A stretch of DNA of 64,000 nt from Pararheinheimera marina (GTDB lineage: Bacteria > Pseudomonadota > Gammaproteobacteria > Enterobacterales > Alteromonadaceae): contig NZ_JBHSGB010000017.1 in the NCBI RefSeq assembly GCF_042654345.1, positions 372,001-436,000 on the forward strand. Direction: 5' to 3'. A program made the position numbers and the translations under genes. The notes under the pieces were generated by a model that saw nothing but the letters and a program-made list of their open reading frames with translations, was not told the DNA's origin and made no database searches. Positions 26,970-36,159 of this stretch are shown piece after piece. The stretch's first letter is position 1, and every line of letters begins with the position of its first letter.

Positions 26970-28064
26970 TTAGATCACCACCAACTCACCGTGGATGGCA
27001 CCCGCTTCTTTTAACGCTTCCAGTATGGCCATCAAATCGCCGGGAGCAGCACCCACCGCATTGACGGTGCTGACCAAATCATCCAAGGTCACACCAGGGT
27101 CAAATTTAAACATCCGTGATTTATCCGGACGCACATCGATGATGGTGTTTTGCTCAACCGCTGTGTCGCCTCCCGCCAATGGATTCGGCTGAACGACGGT
27201 CGGATTTTCAGCAATAGTGACGGTCAGACCACCATGGGTGACGGCGGCAGGAAATAAACGGACATCCTTGCCTATCACTATAGTGCCGGTTCTGGAATTA
27301 ATAATGATACGGGCCGACTGGCTGGCCGGTTCCATTTGCAGGTTTTCCAGCGTAGATAAATAAGACACCCGCTGATTCATGTCACGCGGAGCCCTGACCT
27401 GCACAGAGGCCGCATCCAGCGCCTGCGCAGTGCCTTCACCAATAAACTGGTTAATGGTCTCCGCCAGTGTTTTGGCGGTCGTGAAATCGGAGTTGTTCAG
27501 GTTAAAGGTAATAAAGTCGCCTTCGGCAAACGGCGTCATGACTTCCCGCTCCACAATGGCGCCATTTGGGATCCGGCCTACGGTCGGGGTATTGACCACC
27601 ACCTTTGAACCATCAGCGCCTTCCGCGCCCAAGCCACTGACAATCAGGCTGCCTTGCGCTACCGCGTACACATTGCCGTCTAAACCTTTTAAGAAGGTTT
27701 GTAATAAAGTGCCACCACGTAGCCCTTTGGCATTGCCCATCGATGACACCGTAATATCCAGCGTCTGGCCAGGTTTAGCGAAGGCCGGCAGTTCAGCGCT
27801 TACAGCAACAGCCGCTACGTTTTTAATTTGCGCTTTCATGCCAGCCGGCAAATTGATGCCAAAGTTACTCAACATGGTTTTAAAGCTTTGTTCGGTAAAA
27901 GGGCTTTGTTCACCAGTACCAGGCAAGCCAACCACCAGGCCATAACCAACTAATTGGTTGGCGCGAACGCCCTGCACCGACGCCAGGTCTTTAACCCTGG
28001 CGGCCTGCAAGGGTAACGCGAGGCTTAGTGACAATATGACTACCGCGAATTGAACCAGTTTCAT
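26970..28064 (-). CDS. flgI: flagellar P-ring protein FlgI
   Basis: A 364-aa periplasmic P-ring subunit with a signal peptide (MKLVQFAVVILSLSLALPLQA) and the conserved VKDLASVQGVRANQLVGYGLVVGLPGTGE. ATG 28064 is chosen because an AGGAG site precedes it and the signal peptide begins there; the longer frame runs into flgH. Confidence 0.95.
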   Translation of the reverse strand: MKLVQFAVVILSLSLALPLQAARVKDLASVQGVRANQLVGYGLVVGLPGTGEQSPFTEQSFKTMLSNFGINLPAGMKAQIKNVAAVAVSAELPAFAKPGQTLDITVSSMGNAKGLRGGTLLQTFLKGLDGNVYAVAQGSLIVSGLGAEGADGSKVVVNTPTVGRIPNGAIVEREVMTPFAEGDFITFNLNNSDFTTAKTLAETINQFIGEGTAQALDAASVQVRAPRDMNQRVSYLSTLENLQMEPASQSARIIINSRTGTIVIGKDVRLFPAAVTHGGLTVTIAENPTVVQPNPLAGGDTAVEQNTIIDVRPDKSRMFKFDPGVTLDDLVSTVNAVGAAPGDLMAILEALKEAGAIHGELVVI

Positions 28065-28078
28065 TTCAGTCACTCCTG

Positions 28079-28759
28079 TTAAAACGGCCACAACAGGCTG
28101 GTAAAGAACTGACTCAACCAACCCGGACTTTGTCCGCCATGAGTCGACCCGGTGCCGCTGTATTCAATACGGGCATTGGCAATTTTGGTCGACGCTACTG
28201 TATTTTGTGCATCAATGTCTTCAGCACGGATCACGCCGGTCAACCGGATAAACTCTTTGCCGGTATTCAGGGTGACCCATTTTTCACCACGGATCACCAG
28301 ATTGCCATTGGCCATCACCCGCAGCACATTGACAGAAATATTACCGGTCAGGCTGTTGCTCTGGTCTGCTTTCGAGTCGCCTTTAAAGTCGCTGGTCGAA
28401 TTGGCACCAAACTGCAAGGTATTGCCCAACACGCTGACGTCGCGACCACCCAAGCCAACCATGGGGTCAAAGCTGGCAGAACTGTCTTTACCGAATTCTG
28501 TTTTCGCCTGCTTGGTGGCCTGAGTATTCTCCCGCAGCACCACTGTAATGATATCGCCTGGTCGGCGAGCCTTATTGTCCGAATACAAGCCATTCGACAA
28601 ACCTTGCGCAAAGAGTGAGCCATTGTTCGAAATGGGCACTGCTTCCGGTTCTGGTGGTAAAGGTGCAAAAGCCGGATCATCTGGCATCGGTTCTTTAAAA
28701 CCCGATGCACAGCCTGCCAAAGCCACAAACACCACTGCACTAAGCAATAAAGCGCGCAT
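28079..28759 (-). CDS. flgH: flagellar L-ring lipoprotein FlgH
   Basis: A 226-aa outer-membrane ring subunit. The N-terminus has a lipobox (VALAGCAS, cysteine at residue 17), and conserved segments GSLFAQGLSNGLYSDNKARRPGDIITV and VRAEDIDAQNTVASTKIANARIEYSG follow. It lies 10 bases after flgG and 14 before flgI. Confidence 0.95.
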   Translation of the reverse strand: MRALLLSAVVFVALAGCASGFKEPMPDDPAFAPLPPEPEAVPISNNGSLFAQGLSNGLYSDNKARRPGDIITVVLRENTQATKQAKTEFGKDSSASFDPMVGLGGRDVSVLGNTLQFGANSTSDFKGDSKADQSNSLTGNISVNVLRVMANGNLVIRGEKWVTLNTGKEFIRLTGVIRAEDIDAQNTVASTKIANARIEYSGTGSTHGGQSPGWLSQFFTSLLWPF

Positions 28760-28769
28760 GATCTTACTC

Positions 28770-29558
28770 CTACAGCTGCTGGATTAAGGTTCCCATCATC
28801 TGGTCGACGGTGGAAATTACTTTGGAGTTCATTTCATAAACCCGCTGACTTTCAATCAGACTGACCAGCTCTTCTGTGACATTGACGTTGGAGGTTTCCA
28901 GCGCGCCTTGCACCAGTATGCCCCGCCCCTCTAAGCCCGGAACGCCTTGCACCGGGTCGCCACTTGCTGCGGTCTGAGTGAACAGGTTCTGACCGATAGG
29001 TTCTAAACCAGCCGGGTTGACAAAGTTAGTCAGCGTCAGCTGGCCAAGCACCGTGTTATCGGTCTGGCCAGGCAAACGGACTGACAATTCGCCGTCTTGC
29101 GAAATGGTGATGCTCTGCGCGTCTTCCGGGATCACGATGTTCGGCTGCACCTGATAGCCAGCACCGGAAGTCACCAGGTTACCATCGGCATCTGTGGTGA
29201 ACTGACCATTGCGGCTGTACGAAATAGTGCCGTCAGGCATCAGAACTTCGAAAAAGCCATGGCCCTGGATCATCACATCCAGACTGTTGTCAGTGGTGAT
29301 CATGTTGCCTTGACTGAAGCTCTTCTGGGTTGCCACTACTTTCGTACCAGCACCCAGCATCAGGCCGTTGGGCAGTTCTGAGTTTTGTGATGAACGCCCG
29401 CCTGGCTGATTCACGTTCTGATACAGCAAGTCTTCAAAGATAGCGCGGCTCTTTTTGAAACCCACAGTGCTGGCGTTGGCCAGGTTGTTGGAAATTACCG
29501 AAATATCACGTTGTTTGGCATCTAAGCCAGTCTTACTGATCCATAAAGCCGGATGCAT
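28770..29558 (-). CDS. flgG: distal rod protein FlgG
   Basis: A 262-aa rod protein, exactly the family length. It has MHPALWISKTGLDAKQRDISVISNNLANASTVGFKK at the N-terminus and QGALETSNVNVTEELVSLIESQRVYEMNSKVI at the C-terminus. It follows flgF by 21 bases. Confidence 0.96.
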   Translation of the reverse strand: MHPALWISKTGLDAKQRDISVISNNLANASTVGFKKSRAIFEDLLYQNVNQPGGRSSQNSELPNGLMLGAGTKVVATQKSFSQGNMITTDNSLDVMIQGHGFFEVLMPDGTISYSRNGQFTTDADGNLVTSGAGYQVQPNIVIPEDAQSITISQDGELSVRLPGQTDNTVLGQLTLTNFVNPAGLEPIGQNLFTQTAASGDPVQGVPGLEGRGILVQGALETSNVNVTEELVSLIESQRVYEMNSKVISTVDQMMGTLIQQL

Positions 29559-29579
29559 AAAATCCTCCTGGGCTTAGCC

Positions 29580-30323
29580 CTAGATTATCCGCATAATCTG
29601 GTTATGTTGCCGATCCATTTCCTCGGCGGTTTTCATCATCTTCACCTGCACTTCAAACTGACGTTGCAGGCTAATCATTTGGGTCATTTCTCCGACCGCG
29701 TTGACGTTGCTGGTTTCCAGCGCGCCACTTTGAATGCTGACAGTTGCATTGGCTTCTGCCACTTCACCATCCTTGCGACGGAATAATCCGTCCAAACCTT
29801 TTTCAATATCGGCAAAGGCTGGACTGACCAATTTAATTCGGGCAACGGGTTCCATCACGTTTGCCGGTGCGCCCTGAGGCCGGACACTGATAGTGCCATC
29901 TTTGCCGATCTCCATTTTCTGCACCGGCAAAGGCAACTGGATCACACCTTGTTCACCAATCACTGGCAGACCACCTGCAGTCTGCAGCACGCCTGTGGCA
30001 CTTAACTGCAGATTACCGTCTCTGCTGTAGGCTTCATTGCCATCAGCATCCTGGACGGCAAACCAGCCCTTACCTGTGAGGGCAATGTCCAGGTCCCGTT
30101 CTGTCATGGTGATAGCACCATCGTCAAAATTTTGACCTGGCCGCTCTGTCATCGAGAACACCCGGGTTGGTAAACCTTCACCAAACGCCTGCATGGCCCG
30201 GGCTTGCTCCAAATCAGCTTTAAACCCTGTGGTGCCTGTGTTGGCCAGGTTATTGGCTTTGATGCTGATGCCATGCATATTTTCTTTGGCACCACTCATC
30301 GCGATATAAAGTACACGGTCCAT
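29580..30323 (-). CDS. flgF: proximal rod protein FlgF
   Basis: A 247-aa rod protein beginning MDRVLYIAMSGAKENMHGIS and containing KANNLANTGTTGFKAD. The C-terminal GALETSNVNAVGEMTQMISLQRQFEV is the usual rod signature. It is the first gene of the flgFGHIJ unit, with a strong sigma-54 site upstream. Confidence 0.95.
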   Translation of the reverse strand: MDRVLYIAMSGAKENMHGISIKANNLANTGTTGFKADLEQARAMQAFGEGLPTRVFSMTERPGQNFDDGAITMTERDLDIALTGKGWFAVQDADGNEAYSRDGNLQLSATGVLQTAGGLPVIGEQGVIQLPLPVQKMEIGKDGTISVRPQGAPANVMEPVARIKLVSPAFADIEKGLDGLFRRKDGEVAEANATVSIQSGALETSNVNAVGEMTQMISLQRQFEVQVKMMKTAEEMDRQHNQIMRII

Positions 30324-30355
30324 AGTGGATCTCCTGCTTGCTTAACTCTTACAAA

Positions 30356-30370
30356 GCAAGAGCAGTGCCA
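30356..30370 (-). promoter_or_regulatory. sigma-54 promoter of flgF
   Basis: Minus strand TGGCAC-TGCTC-TTGC (30370-30356). GG and GC are exactly 10 bases apart and both boxes equal the RpoN consensus. It lies 33 bases before the flgF start and after the flgE terminator. Confidence 0.88.
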
Positions 30371-30401
30371 CATTTGTAATGTTTTGTTTAGTAAGAAGTT
30401 T

Positions 30402-30434
30402 AAAAAGAAAAAGCCACGCGAAGGTGGCTTTTTT
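30402..30434. terminator. terminator between flgE and flgF
   Basis: AAGCCAC (30411-30417) and GTGGCTT (30424-30430) form a hairpin flanked by A-rich and T-rich runs, so it could stop transcription on both strands. It separates flgBCDE from flgFGHIJ. Confidence 0.82.
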
Positions 30435-30447
30435 GACGCTCAAGCTA

Positions 30448-31791
30448 TTAGCGGATCTGCAGTATGGTAGTTTGCAATGTGCTGTTCACTTCCAGCGCAC
30501 GCGAGTTGGCCTGGAAGTTACGCTGGGCAGCAATCAGGTCAACCAGCTCGTTGGTCAGGTTAACGTTAGACTGCTCAAGGGCTGAGCTGTTAATTGCCCC
30601 AAAGGTGCCTGAGTTGGCTTCACCAGCTAATGCTTCACCAGAGGTCAGGCTCTCGTTCCATGAGGTGTTACCAATCTGGGTTAACCCCTGAGGGTTAGCA
30701 AACTTCACCATCGCCACCTGAGCCAGATACGTCTGATCGCCATTCGAATAAGACGCCATCACCTTGCCTGAGGCATCAATGTCTACGCTGGTCAGACGGC
30801 CTACAGTTGTACCATCCTGACTCATACTACCCACTTCAAACTTGGACGCATATTGAGTAGGCGATCGACTACCTGACTCATCACGAAACTGGATATTTAA
30901 ATCACTGGTAAATTGAGCACCATTGGTCAGATAGCTGTTTGCAGGGTCATTCAAACCTGCGGCTGTTAAGACCACATTTGGAAATGGCGAAACCTCAGGC
31001 AAGCCATTTGCATCAAAATCTAAGGTCACAGGACCAATAGCTGCATTTGGTGCCAATGCACCGCCAGAAGCGGCTGCTGGTACCGCATCGTTATCATCCA
31101 TCACCACATAAACCTGCCACTCATTGGTCGGGGCGGCTGGAGCTGCTGGGTCATTGCGCCGGAAGTACATTGTCAGCACATGAGGCTCACCCAAACTGTC
31201 GTAGATAGTGGTTGAAGTCGTCGCATTGTAAGAGGCTGAATCTGTTGGATCAAAAGGCACAGTCGGGTTGGTTTGACGGGCATCCAGGTTCATGGTCACA
31301 TATACATTGCTGGAGGCTCTAGGCGCACCAGCGGTAGAAGGGATTTGAATTGGATAGGTTGTACTTAAACTGACTGACGTTGTATCCCCAGTCGCAGGGT
31401 CAACAGGGTAGCCTTGCAGAAAGTTACCATTGTTGTCGGTAATATAGCTGCTTTTATCCAGCTTAAATGCGCCAGCTCTGGTGTAACTTAATTCACGTGA
31501 ACCAATTTCAGGAGACAAGGCAAAAAAGCCGTCTCCGGTGATCGCAAGGTCCAGCGAGTTATTGGTAAATTTCAGCGAGCCCTGAGAAAACTGCTGCGCC
31601 ACTTTGGTCGTGGTAGCACCATCCCCCACTTTTGTCTTATTGGACGTAAATACAGACGCAGCATACACGTCGGCAAATTCCGCCCGCGACTCTTTGAAGC
31701 CTGTGGTATTGACGTTGGCAATGTTGTTCGCTGTTGTATCGATATCTTTTTGAGCTGCGGCAAGGCCGCTTAACGCGATATTAAAACTCAT
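30448..31791 (-). CDS. flgE: flagellar hook protein FlgE
   Basis: A 447-aa hook subunit beginning MSFNIALSGLAAAQKDIDTTANNIANVNTTGFKES and ending with SALEQSNVNLTNELVDLIAAQRNFQANSRALEVN. It contains a variable outer domain of about 150 residues between. A terminator follows 14 bases after the stop. Confidence 0.96.
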   Translation of the reverse strand: MSFNIALSGLAAAQKDIDTTANNIANVNTTGFKESRAEFADVYAASVFTSNKTKVGDGATTTKVAQQFSQGSLKFTNNSLDLAITGDGFFALSPEIGSRELSYTRAGAFKLDKSSYITDNNGNFLQGYPVDPATGDTTSVSLSTTYPIQIPSTAGAPRASSNVYVTMNLDARQTNPTVPFDPTDSASYNATTSTTIYDSLGEPHVLTMYFRRNDPAAPAAPTNEWQVYVVMDDNDAVPAAASGGALAPNAAIGPVTLDFDANGLPEVSPFPNVVLTAAGLNDPANSYLTNGAQFTSDLNIQFRDESGSRSPTQYASKFEVGSMSQDGTTVGRLTSVDIDASGKVMASYSNGDQTYLAQVAMVKFANPQGLTQIGNTSWNESLTSGEALAGEANSGTFGAINSSALEQSNVNLTNELVDLIAAQRNFQANSRALEVNSTLQTTILQIR

Positions 31792-31817
31792 AATGTCACC
31801 TCAACTCTGGGTCCAAA

Positions 31818-32561
31818 TTAGGTCGCAATTTCAATAATGTCAGACAGTTTTTTCTGTCCCTGGCCAAATACATTCAGCACGAGTCCTGTGGTGGTGCCAT
31901 TGCCCAGGCTGACGCTGGACACCGGGGCGTAGACGCCGGTTTCAATGGCTTCATTCTTGCCGGCAATGGTCGCTTCAATAGAAATGGTGTAGGTACCGGC
32001 TTTTGCCAGTTCCATCACCGGGTTTCCTTTCTCATCCACTTTCGGGTCGCCATTTTCATCCACAGCTTGGGTGTCCGTGGTTCCATCCCAAGGCAATTGC
32101 AGTCGGCCTGCGTCCGCCGAAGGGATAGATACAGAACGCACTACAACGCCGTTTTCATCTTTAATTTTGACATTGACGTTGGTCGCCGCTGACGGGAAAT
32201 TGGCGCTGGCAACCACTAAGTCGTCCTCACCGCTGTAGACCATGGTGTCGGATTCAACCAATACGTATTGACCGACCAGTGACGAAGCCTGCAGCGCCTG
32301 GCTGGAATTCATACTGGTGGCAAAATCAGCAAAGTTGGTATTCAGCTGCGCTATACCATCAGCCATCGTGAAGTTGGTCATCTGGGCAATCATTTGATCG
32401 TTTTCGACCGGCTTGGTCGGATCCTGATAAGCCAGCTGCTGGGTCAGCAAAGCGAAAAAGTCTGATTGGGTTAAAGCACCATTGCCATTGTCTGTGGTGG
32501 TGGTACTGGTATCGGTATTCCAATACAGATCGCTGATGCCGCTGTTGTTTACGCTACTCAT
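31818..32561 (-). CDS. flgD: hook assembly scaffold FlgD
   Basis: A 247-aa hook-capping protein. It shows LTQSDFFALLTQQLAYQDPTKPVENDQMIAQMTNFT, the FlgD N-terminal motif, and a C-terminal FlgD Ig-like domain with PWDGTTD. It lies between flgC and flgE as usual. Confidence 0.95.
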   Translation of the reverse strand: MSSVNNSGISDLYWNTDTSTTTTDNGNGALTQSDFFALLTQQLAYQDPTKPVENDQMIAQMTNFTMADGIAQLNTNFADFATSMNSSQALQASSLVGQYVLVESDTMVYSGEDDLVVASANFPSAATNVNVKIKDENGVVVRSVSIPSADAGRLQLPWDGTTDTQAVDENGDPKVDEKGNPVMELAKAGTYTISIEATIAGKNEAIETGVYAPVSSVSLGNGTTTGLVLNVFGQGQKKLSDIIEIAT

Positions 32562-32575
32562 GCTCTACTCCTTGC

Positions 32576-32998
32576 TTAGCGCTGACCTAACATCAAGGTA
32601 CGACTGACCATTTGTTTAGCCGCATCCGCAACCTGCACATTGGCTTCATAGGAGCGGGATGCCGAAATCATGTCGGCCATCTCTTCCATAATGTTGACGT
32701 TTGGTTTGTAGATGTAACCTTTGTCATCAGCCATTGGGTGATGCGGTGCATACTCAACGTTTAGTGGCGCGTCCGATTCCACAATACCCACCACCTGCAC
32801 TTTGGCCGTTCCTACCTCTTCGCCATTCAGCGCTTCTTCCAACGCAGTGGCAAACACTGGATGGCGGGCACGATAGGTTTCCCCTAAGCTGCTGCTGACG
32901 CTGTTGGCGTTGGCCATATTACTGGCCGTGGTATTTAACCGGACCTGCTGGGCAGCCATACCGCTGCCTGCAATATCAAAGACGTTGTACATGCTCAT
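32576..32998 (-). CDS. flgC: proximal rod protein FlgC
   Basis: A 140-aa rod protein with MYNVFDIAGSGMAAQQVRLNTTASNMANANS and the C-terminal NVNIMEEMADMISASRSYEANVQV. Its start overlaps the flgB stop by one base. Confidence 0.96.
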   Translation of the reverse strand: MSMYNVFDIAGSGMAAQQVRLNTTASNMANANSVSSSLGETYRARHPVFATALEEALNGEEVGTAKVQVVGIVESDAPLNVEYAPHHPMADDKGYIYKPNVNIMEEMADMISASRSYEANVQVADAAKQMVSRTLMLGQR

Positions 32999-33402
32999 TA
33001 TTGCTGTCCTCCGGTGATGGCTTTTTTCAGGCCATTGATCCGACTATTCAGAAAATTAAGTGTGGTCTGGTATTCCATGGCATTGCGAGTAAATGCATTA
33101 CGCTCTTCATGGATATCCACTGAGTTGCCGTCACCAGTGTCCGTCTGGTTCGGCACCCTGTAAGCGGCTTCAGCACGGCGACTGGCGGTGGAAATTTCGA
33201 AATGGCGCGGATCCGTGCGGCCCAGTTCACCACTCTGTCGGGCTTTTGCCCCTTCTAAGGCGGACTGGAAATCTAAATCCCTGGCTTTGTAGCCAGGCGT
33301 GTCCGCATTGGCGATGTTTTCCGCCAATAAAGACGAGCGCTGGTCCCGGACCAATAAAGCATCCGGATGCACGCCAAAGGCATTTTCGAAACTGATGGCC
33401 AT
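32998..33402 (-). CDS. flgB: proximal rod protein FlgB
   Basis: A 134-aa rod protein beginning MAISFENAFGVHP and containing LLAENIANADTPGYKARDLDFQ. ATG 33402 is preceded by an AGGTGAG site; the longer frame adds nothing conserved. A sigma-54 site lies about 40 bases upstream, making this the first gene of the flgBCDE unit. Confidence 0.95.
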   Translation of the reverse strand: MAISFENAFGVHPDALLVRDQRSSLLAENIANADTPGYKARDLDFQSALEGAKARQSGELGRTDPRHFEISTASRRAEAAYRVPNQTDTGDGNSVDIHEERNAFTRNAMEYQTTLNFLNSRINGLKKAITGGQQ

Positions 33403-33442
33403 AGCTTTCTCACCTGCTGTTTCCACTGATGCAAAACAGTAA

Positions 33443-33457
33443 GCAAAACTCGGGCCA
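33443..33457 (-). promoter_or_regulatory. sigma-54 promoter of flgB
   Basis: Minus strand TGGCCC-GAGTT-TTGC (33457-33443). GG-N10-GC spacing is exact. It lies in the 64-base gap between cheR and flgB. Confidence 0.8.
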
Positions 33458-33466
33458 AGTGATGTG

Positions 33467-34306
33467 TCAGTTTTTCTTGCGGTAGATAATACCTGGATTA
33501 CAACGCAGCATTTCGAAGTCGTTATTCAGACTGGATAATGACTCAGAGGCCCCAAGAAACAAGTAACCACGCGGGTTCAGCACTTGGGCAAACTGGCGGA
33601 TAATTTTTGCTTTCACGTCCGGCGAAAAATAAATCAGTACGTTGCGGCAAAAAATAATATCGAAGCGTCCAAGCAAGGTGTAACTGTCGAGCAGGTTCAG
33701 GTGGCGGAAAGAAACGTTACGGCGAACGGCATCTTTTAGCCGCATCATGCCATGGCCGCTGTCTTCAAAAAACTTCGTGCGACGTTCAGGCGATAATCCA
33801 CGAGACAGCGCCAGGCCATCGTACTCAGCGCGTTGGCAATGCTCCAGCATCGCATTGGAGATATCCGTGCCAAGTACTGTTACGCCGCCAGGAAAAGCGC
33901 CCGGCCGGGTTTGCTGATATTCCAGCGCGGTCATTGAGATGGAATATGGCTCCTGACCGGACGAGCTGGCCGCCGACCAGATTTTGACGCTTTTCTGTTC
34001 TTTTTCGAATTCAGGCAGAATTTGTTTCTTTAGCAGTTCATAAGGGTAGTTGTCACGGAACCACAAGGTTTCATTGGTCGTCATTGCGTCAATCACCGCA
34101 GAACGCAACTGGCGCTCAAATGGGCTCAGTGTTTTATTCAGCAGCTCAGACAAAGACGCCAGGCCGAAGCGCTGCATCAAAGGCGCCAGGCGGCTTTTCA
34201 CCAGGTATTGTTTATTGTCGCCCAGTACGATACCGCATTGCTGCTCGAGGAAATCCCGGAATAAGCGGTACTCACTGTCCTGCAGATCTTTATTTGCTGC
34301 CTGCAT
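33467..34306 (-). CDS. cheR: chemotaxis methyltransferase CheR
   Basis: A 279-aa SAM-dependent enzyme that methylates glutamates on chemoreceptors. It has the N-terminal helical domain (YRLFRDFLEQQCGIVLGDNKQYLVKSRL), the MTTNETLWFRD motif, the SAM site IWSAASSSGQEPYSISM and FDIIFCRNVLIYF. It lies seven bases after cheV. Confidence 0.95.
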   Translation of the reverse strand: MQAANKDLQDSEYRLFRDFLEQQCGIVLGDNKQYLVKSRLAPLMQRFGLASLSELLNKTLSPFERQLRSAVIDAMTTNETLWFRDNYPYELLKKQILPEFEKEQKSVKIWSAASSSGQEPYSISMTALEYQQTRPGAFPGGVTVLGTDISNAMLEHCQRAEYDGLALSRGLSPERRTKFFEDSGHGMMRLKDAVRRNVSFRHLNLLDSYTLLGRFDIIFCRNVLIYFSPDVKAKIIRQFAQVLNPRGYLFLGASESLSSLNNDFEMLRCNPGIIYRKKN

Positions 34307-34313
34307 AATGCCC

Positions 34314-35243
34314 CTAGTCTGTGTGCAACCACTTACGAACAGATTCAGCTAATTCATCTGGATTGAATTTAGCAATAAAGTCATCCGCCCCTACTTTCTG
34401 CACCATCTGCTGATTAAACACGCCACTGAGCGAGGTATGCAAAATCACATGCAGAGGTTTCAGACGGCTGTCGATGCGGATTTCAGCGGTAAGGGTATAC
34501 CCATCCATTTCTGGCATTTCAATATCGGAAATCAGCAGTCCAACTTTTTCTGTGACTGAATTCTGACACTGGGCGGCAATGTCCTGCAGAAAAGTTAAGG
34601 CTTCACGGCCATTTTTCACCAGATGCATCTGGACGCCTAAGGATTCCAGCGCACGTTTCACCTGGTTGCGGGCGACCGCGGAATCATCAGCAATCAGAAT
34701 AATACGATCCCCTAAATCGGCGCTGATGCTTTCAGTGACCACATGGCTGCTGATGGTGGTTGGCGACGGAGAGATTTCTTCAAGAATTTTTTCAACATCG
34801 ATAATTTCGACCAGCTCATTGTCAATTTCGGTCACTGCAGTCAGGTAACTTTGCTTACCACTGGTCCCTTTCGGCGGTGGCATAATGGATTCCCAGTTCA
34901 TGTTGATAATTCGATCAACTGAAGCAACCAAAAATCCCTGCACAGACCTGTTGTATTCCGCGATGATAATAAAGCAGTCTTTGGTATTCTCGATGGCACG
35001 CCCGCCAGTGGCCAGACTCAAATCAATCACGGATATGGTCTGGCCTCGAATATGGGCTATGCCTTTGACATACTTATTGCGTTTCGGGATAGCGGTCAGC
35101 GGAGGGCACTGCAGAACTTCCCTGACTTTGAATACATTGATGCCAAAACGCTGGCGGCCATTCAGTCGAAACATCAAAAGCTCCAACCGGTTTTGCCCAA
35201 CCAGCTGTGTGCGTTGATTGACTGAATCCAGAATACCGGCCAT
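34314..35243 (-). CDS. cheV: chemotaxis coupling protein CheV (CheW-REC)
   Basis: A 309-aa fusion of a CheW domain (residues about 15-160: RFGINVFKVREVL, GIAHIRGQTISVIDL) and a response-regulator receiver (about 180-305) with acidic pair ADDSAVARN, phospho-acceptor in ISDIEMPEMDG and the late lysine in IAKFNP. It couples receptors to CheA and adapts by phosphorylation. The cheV-cheR pair next to flgB is the usual order in polar flagellates. Confidence 0.95.
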   Translation of the reverse strand: MAGILDSVNQRTQLVGQNRLELLMFRLNGRQRFGINVFKVREVLQCPPLTAIPKRNKYVKGIAHIRGQTISVIDLSLATGGRAIENTKDCFIIIAEYNRSVQGFLVASVDRIINMNWESIMPPPKGTSGKQSYLTAVTEIDNELVEIIDVEKILEEISPSPTTISSHVVTESISADLGDRIILIADDSAVARNQVKRALESLGVQMHLVKNGREALTFLQDIAAQCQNSVTEKVGLLISDIEMPEMDGYTLTAEIRIDSRLKPLHVILHTSLSGVFNQQMVQKVGADDFIAKFNPDELAESVRKWLHTD

Positions 35244-35286
35244 AAAGCACTCCCAAAGGTCCGAAGATGAGTCGGAATAAACAATC

Positions 35287-35304
35287 AGGCCTGATTCTTG
35301 CTTT
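35287..35304 (+). promoter_or_regulatory. possible sigma-54 promoter of flgA
   Basis: AGGCCT-GATTC-TTGCTT keeps GG-N10-GC spacing, but the first base departs from consensus. It lies about 100 bases before flgA, in the divergent gap with cheV. A tentative call. Confidence 0.35.
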
Positions 35305-35351
35305 GAGGTATCAGAACTGGTGATTTTCCAGAAAAATGACTGAAAATTGAC

Positions 35352-35365
35352 ATACTTAAGTATGT
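35352..35365. promoter_or_regulatory. 14-bp palindrome upstream of flgA
   Basis: CATACTTAAGTATG is a perfect 14-base palindrome about 40 bases before the flgA start, near TTGACA and TATAAC sequences. It could be an operator, but no regulator is known to me that fits it. Confidence 0.35.
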
Positions 35366-35401
35366 TATAACCCTTTGCAGATAAAGCATAGCCGAAAGCC
35401 T

Positions 35402-36085
35402 ATGAAAATGTACGATAATTTTTTCCGCCGCAGCGGCAAGCTGTTGCCGTTTTTACTGTTGTTTTCTCCGCTTGCACTGGCAGAAAACTACAGTCCGGCA
35501 CAGCTCACCGAGCTTGCCAGACAATGGTTGCAAACGCAGACCAGCAGCTCGGACAAAATCGAAGTGACGCCGCTGGATAGCCGGCTTGGACTGAAGAGCT
35601 GTAGCCAGGAATTGCAGTGGAAACGAATTGGCAACGGCCAGACCTCCACCTTGCAGCTGAGTTGCGAATCACCCAGATGGCAGCTCTATTTGAGTGCCAA
35701 AATTGCGCAAACTGTTTTGGCGGTCAGCAGCAGGCAAAATATTTCTGCAGGTTCCGTGATTGCAGCCGATATGCTGGAACAAGCGGAAACTGAAGTCCGC
35801 TTGTCCAGAGGCGCATTGGTTAGCGACCCGGCCAGCATAGTCGGAGCCCGGGTGAAACGTAGTCTCTCTGCTGGTCAGGCGATTACACAACAAGATCTCT
35901 GCCTTGTATGTAAAGGGGATCTGGTTACAATAGTCAGCAGCCATGGCACACTAGAAGTTCAGACCCGCGGCATAGCGCAGCAAGATGCAATCCTGGGCCA
36001 ACAAGTTGCAGTCACCAACAGACAAACGCAGAAAACGGTGTTCGCTGAAGTGGTGGCGGTTAAAAAAGTAGCAATAAAGTTGTAG
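35402..36085 (+). CDS. flgA: P-ring assembly chaperone FlgA
   Basis: A 227-aa periplasmic chaperone for P-ring formation. The signal peptide runs to about residue 27 (LLPFLLLFSPLALAEN). The SAF-type C-terminal domain shows RQNISAGSVIAADMLEQAETEV, GARVKRSLSAGQAITQQDL and VQTRGIAQQDAILGQQVAVTN. ATG 35402 is taken because the upstream TTG start would add only charged residues before the signal peptide. It is divergent from cheV. Confidence 0.9.
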   Translation: MKMYDNFFRRSGKLLPFLLLFSPLALAENYSPAQLTELARQWLQTQTSSSDKIEVTPLDSRLGLKSCSQELQWKRIGNGQTSTLQLSCESPRWQLYLSAKIAQTVLAVSSRQNISAGSVIAADMLEQAETEVRLSRGALVSDPASIVGARVKRSLSAGQAITQQDLCLVCKGDLVTIVSSHGTLEVQTRGIAQQDAILGQQVAVTNRQTQKTVFAEVVAVKKVAIKL

Positions 36086-36092
36086 AATGCCC

Positions 36093-36119
36093 TAAAGTTT
36101 TTAAAGTCGCCGCCGTTAA
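36093..36119 (+). promoter_or_regulatory. sigma-28 promoter of flgM
   Basis: TAAAGTTT (36093-36100), 11 bases, GCCGTTAA (36112-36119). The -35 box is a perfect FliA match and the -10 differs in one base. It places flgMN under the sigma factor that FlgM itself inhibits, a feedback loop. Confidence 0.88.
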
Positions 36120-36159
36120 ACCGTGTATGGAACCGGAGACCAGGTGATGAGGTATCGAA

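Noticed and set aside
35346..35377. TTGACA and TATAAC before flgA as a sigma-70 promoter
   Set aside because: The spacer is only about 13 bases, far from the optimum of 17; the palindrome between them explains the apparent similarity.
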